Shown here: piece by piece, positions 62,103-64,000 of the stretch
Layout: every line of letters starts with the position of its first letter
Numbering within the stretch: position 1 is the stretch's first letter
DNA from: Candidatus Epulonipiscium sp.
GTDB lineage: Bacteria > Bacillota_A > Clostridia > Lachnospirales > Cellulosilyticaceae
Assembly: GCA_012841565.1 (NCBI GenBank)
Contig: DUUM01000314.1
Location: 1-64,000 of the forward strand
Direction of reading: 5' to 3'
Length of the DNA stretch: 64,000 bases
Position numbers and translations under genes: made by a program
The notes under the pieces: model-generated
Seen by the model: the letters and a program-made list of their open reading frames with translations, nothing else
Databases searched by the model: none
What the model was told of the DNA's origin: nothing

Positions 62103-63101
62103 TTATTTACATGCTTCTTCTATCGCTACTGCTACAGCAACTGTAGCACCAACCATTGGGTTGTTACCCATTCCAATAAGGCCCATCATTTCTACGTGAG
62201 CTGGTACTGAGGATGATCCTGCAAACTGAGCGTCAGAGTGCATTCTTCCCATTGTATCAGTCATTCCGTATGAAGCTGGTCCAGCTCCCATGTTGTCTGG
62301 GTGAAGTGTACGTCCTGTACCTCCGCCTGAGGCAACTGAGAAGAATTTCTTTCCTGCTTCTAAACGTTCTTTTTTGTATGTTCCTGCAACTGGATGTTGG
62401 AAACGAGTTGGGTTTGTTGAGTTACCTGTAATAGAAACTCCTACCTCTTCAAGGTGCATAATTGCTACCCCTTCTCTAACATCATCCGCGCCGTAACAAC
62501 GAACTTTAGCACGATCTCCTTTGGAGTACGCTTTTTCGCCTACTACTGTTGCTACACCTGTGTAGTAGTCAAATTTTGTATCTACGTATGTGAATCCGTT
62601 AATACGAGATATAATTTGAGCTGCATCTTTACCAAGTCCGTTTAGGATAACTTGTAAAGGTTGCTTACGCACTTTGTTTGCTGAGTTAGCAATACCAATT
62701 GCACCTTCTGCAGCAGCAAATGATTCGTGTCCTGCTAAGAATGCGAAACATGTTGTTTCTTCTCTTAGTAACATTGCTCCTAAGTTACCATGTCCAAGAC
62801 CTACTTTGCGGTCTTCTGCAACGGAACCTGGGATGCAAAATGATTGTATACCAATACCGATAGCTTCTGCAGCATCTGCAGCTACTGTGCAACCTTTTTT
62901 AATTGCAATAGCAGCTCCTACTACATAAGCCCAGCTAGCATTTTCAAAAGCGATTGGTTGGATAGATTTTACTAAGTTGTAAACATCTAATCCTTTATCT
63001 TTACAGATTTTCTCAGCTTCTTCAATGTTTGCGATACCGTATGTATTTAACGTTTCATTGATTTGTTTAATTCTTCTTTCATATGATTCAAATAATGGCA
63101 T
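62103..63101 (-). CDS. GGGtGRT protein, function unknown
   Basis: This 332-aa protein carries the family's name motif in SVASGGGTGRTLHPDNMGAGP (about residues 250-270). Other conserved-looking parts are SWAYVVGAAIAIKKGCTVAADAA, GLGHGNLGAMLLREETTCFAFLAGHESFAAAEGAI and the Gly/Met-rich end MGLIGMGNNPMVGATVAVAVAIEEACK, shown here in part. No enzyme family is established. It is paired, 18 bp apart, with a NifU-like protein, a partnership I recall from other Clostridia. Confidence 0.88.
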   Translation of the reverse strand: MPLFESYERRIKQINETLNTYGIANIEEAEKICKDKGLDVYNLVKSIQPIAFENASWAYVVGAAIAIKKGCTVAADAAEAIGIGIQSFCIPGSVAEDRKVGLGHGNLGAMLLREETTCFAFLAGHESFAAAEGAIGIANSANKVRKQPLQVILNGLGKDAAQIISRINGFTYVDTKFDYYTGVATVVGEKAYSKGDRAKVRCYGADDVREGVAIMHLEEVGVSITGNSTNPTRFQHPVAGTYKKERLEAGKKFFSVASGGGTGRTLHPDNMGAGPASYGMTDTMGRMHSDAQFAGSSSVPAHVEMMGLIGMGNNPMVGATVAVAVAIEEACK

Positions 63102-63119
63102 TTTTACACCTCCTGATTA

Positions 63120-63812
63120 TTATTCTTGTCTTGGGTCAACTGTACGTACAGCGTCATCAAATCTTCCATATTGATTACTAGCAGCAATTAAAGCTTCGCC
63201 TGCTTCTTTACCTTTTTTAATAAGGTCCATCATGATTCCAAAATGTACAAATTTGTAACCAATGATTTCGTCATTTTCATCAAGTCCTAGCTCCGTTACA
63301 TAACCTTCAGCAACTTCTAAGTATCTTGGTCCTTTAGCAGCTGTTGAGTACACTGTACCGACTTGTGATCTAAGTCCTTTACCTAAGTCCTCTAAACCTG
63401 CTCCTATTGGAAGTCCATCTTCTGAGAAAGCTGTTTGAGTTCTTCCGTAAACAATTTGAAGGAATAATTCTCTCATAGCTGTGTTAATTGCATCACATAC
63501 TAAGTCTGAGTTTAATGCTTCTAGGATTGTTTTTCCTGTAATGATTTCTGATGCCATAGCTGCAGAGTGAGTCATTCCAGAACATCCGATTGTCTCAATA
63601 AGAGCCTCTTCTATAATTCCACCTTTTACATTGAGTGTTAGTTTACATGCTCCTTGTTGAGGTGCACACCAGCCTACTCCGTGTGTTAATCCACTTATAT
63701 CTGTAACTTCTTTTGATTGTACCCATCTTCCTTCTTGAGGAATTGGTGCTGAGCCATGATTTGGGCCTTTAGCAATAGGACACATTTGTTCTACTTCGTG
63801 TGAGTATTTCAT
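63120..63812 (-). CDS. NifU-like iron-sulfur cluster scaffold protein
   Basis: The 230-aa protein contains a NifU_N-like fold: GVGWCAPQQGACKLTLNVKG, then IEEALIETIGCSGMTHSAAMASEII, with cysteines at about 49, 56 and 81 that could bind a cluster. Typical IscU/NifU proteins are about 125 aa; this one has an N-terminal extension and a C-terminal part (GYKFVHFGIMMDLIKKGKEAGE). It leads a two-gene operon with the GGGtGRT gene and probably supplies or senses Fe-S clusters for it. Confidence 0.85.
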   Translation of the reverse strand: MKYSHEVEQMCPIAKGPNHGSAPIPQEGRWVQSKEVTDISGLTHGVGWCAPQQGACKLTLNVKGGIIEEALIETIGCSGMTHSAAMASEIITGKTILEALNSDLVCDAINTAMRELFLQIVYGRTQTAFSEDGLPIGAGLEDLGKGLRSQVGTVYSTAAKGPRYLEVAEGYVTELGLDENDEIIGYKFVHFGIMMDLIKKGKEAGEALIAASNQYGRFDDAVRTVDPRQE

Positions 63813-63859
63813 CGTGAATCTCCTTTCTTACCTAGTATTTTAAAATCTAATCCTCTATC

Positions 63860-63888
63860 ATTTTATACGTTTGTTCATTTTGTGTCAA
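63860..63888 (-). promoter_or_regulatory. Promoter of the NifU-like/GGGtGRT operon
   Basis: TTGACA (63883-63888) and TAAAAT (63860-63865) on the minus strand are 17 bases apart. The start would be near 63853, 40 bases before the NifU-like ATG. The rest of the region up to 64000 shows no gene. Confidence 0.75.
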
Positions 63889-64000
63889 TACGATTAGGCA
63901 CATTAACTAGTTTTTCGTCACTATACTAGGGATAAACTTGTCTTATCTTAACTATTATGGTTACTTTTTCAATACACCTGACAATATATGTATTATATTT

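Overview
The window reads as the chromosome of an anaerobic, spore-forming, low-GC Clostridia bacterium, probably near the Lachnospirales/Vallitaleales. It carries spo0A, spoIVB and a complete spoIIIAA-AH operon, clostridial gene orders (dxs-tlyA-nadK-argR-recN-spoIVB-spo0A; asp23-nusB-xseA-xseB-ispA) and AT-rich intergenic DNA. Genus-level placement is not possible from this sequence. Almost every gene lies on the minus strand.

Layout. (1) 1-1211: an IS3-family insertion sequence cut by the window edge. (2) 1263-15740: a type I-C CRISPR-Cas locus. On the minus strand it reads: 54-aa small ORF, WYL-domain regulator, cas3, cas5c, cas8c, cas7, cas4, cas1, cas2, a 169-bp leader, then an array of 79 apparently identical 32-bp repeats and 78 spacers. 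One spacer occurs twice, once at the leader-distal end and once near the leader. (3) 15.9-22.6 kb: a decayed accessory zone. It holds an EVE/PUA-like gene remnant, a glutaredoxin-like gene, a 5'-nucleotidase with a vestigial copy of its 5' end, an AbiE system with an intact antitoxin, a broken toxin and a palindromic promoter, a RepA-like remnant, a stand-alone amidase, and a broken chemoreceptor fused in frame to a DUF2935 remnant. (4) 22.7-35.8 kb: housekeeping and sporulation genes. (5) 35.9-37.7 kb: three related GGGACAGTCCC palindromes around a DUF1275 membrane protein, a DUF6897 protein and a YdcF-like protein. (6) 37.7-43.3 kb: spoIIIA operon. (7) 43.5-61.9 kb: efp, a peptidase, aroQ/aroK/aroE, comFB and a long type IV pilus operon (pilB, C, A, D, M, N, O, minor pilins, a large PilX-like protein, a lipoprotein) that starts with a Big2-domain secreted protein. 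(8) 62.1-63.8 kb: a GGGtGRT protein paired with a NifU-like scaffold protein.

How they work together. The CRISPR locus looks complete for adaptation (Cas1/2/4), crRNA processing (Cas5c with the Y46/K116/H117 triad), Cascade (Cas5c/7/8c) and target destruction (Cas3), probably under WYL control. The SpoIIIA proteins build the mother-cell side of the feeding channel, SpoIVB signals sigma-K activation, and Spo0A controls entry into sporulation. The pilus operon encodes everything for assembly except a PilT retraction ATPase; pilC appears to start at an ATA codon.

I see no wholly unfamiliar large system. The strongest leads are the 54-aa ORF at the head of the cas regulatory unit, the long-range spacer duplication, the palindromic AbiE promoter serving an apparently orphan antitoxin, the ATA start of pilC, and the GGGtGRT/NifU-like pair.
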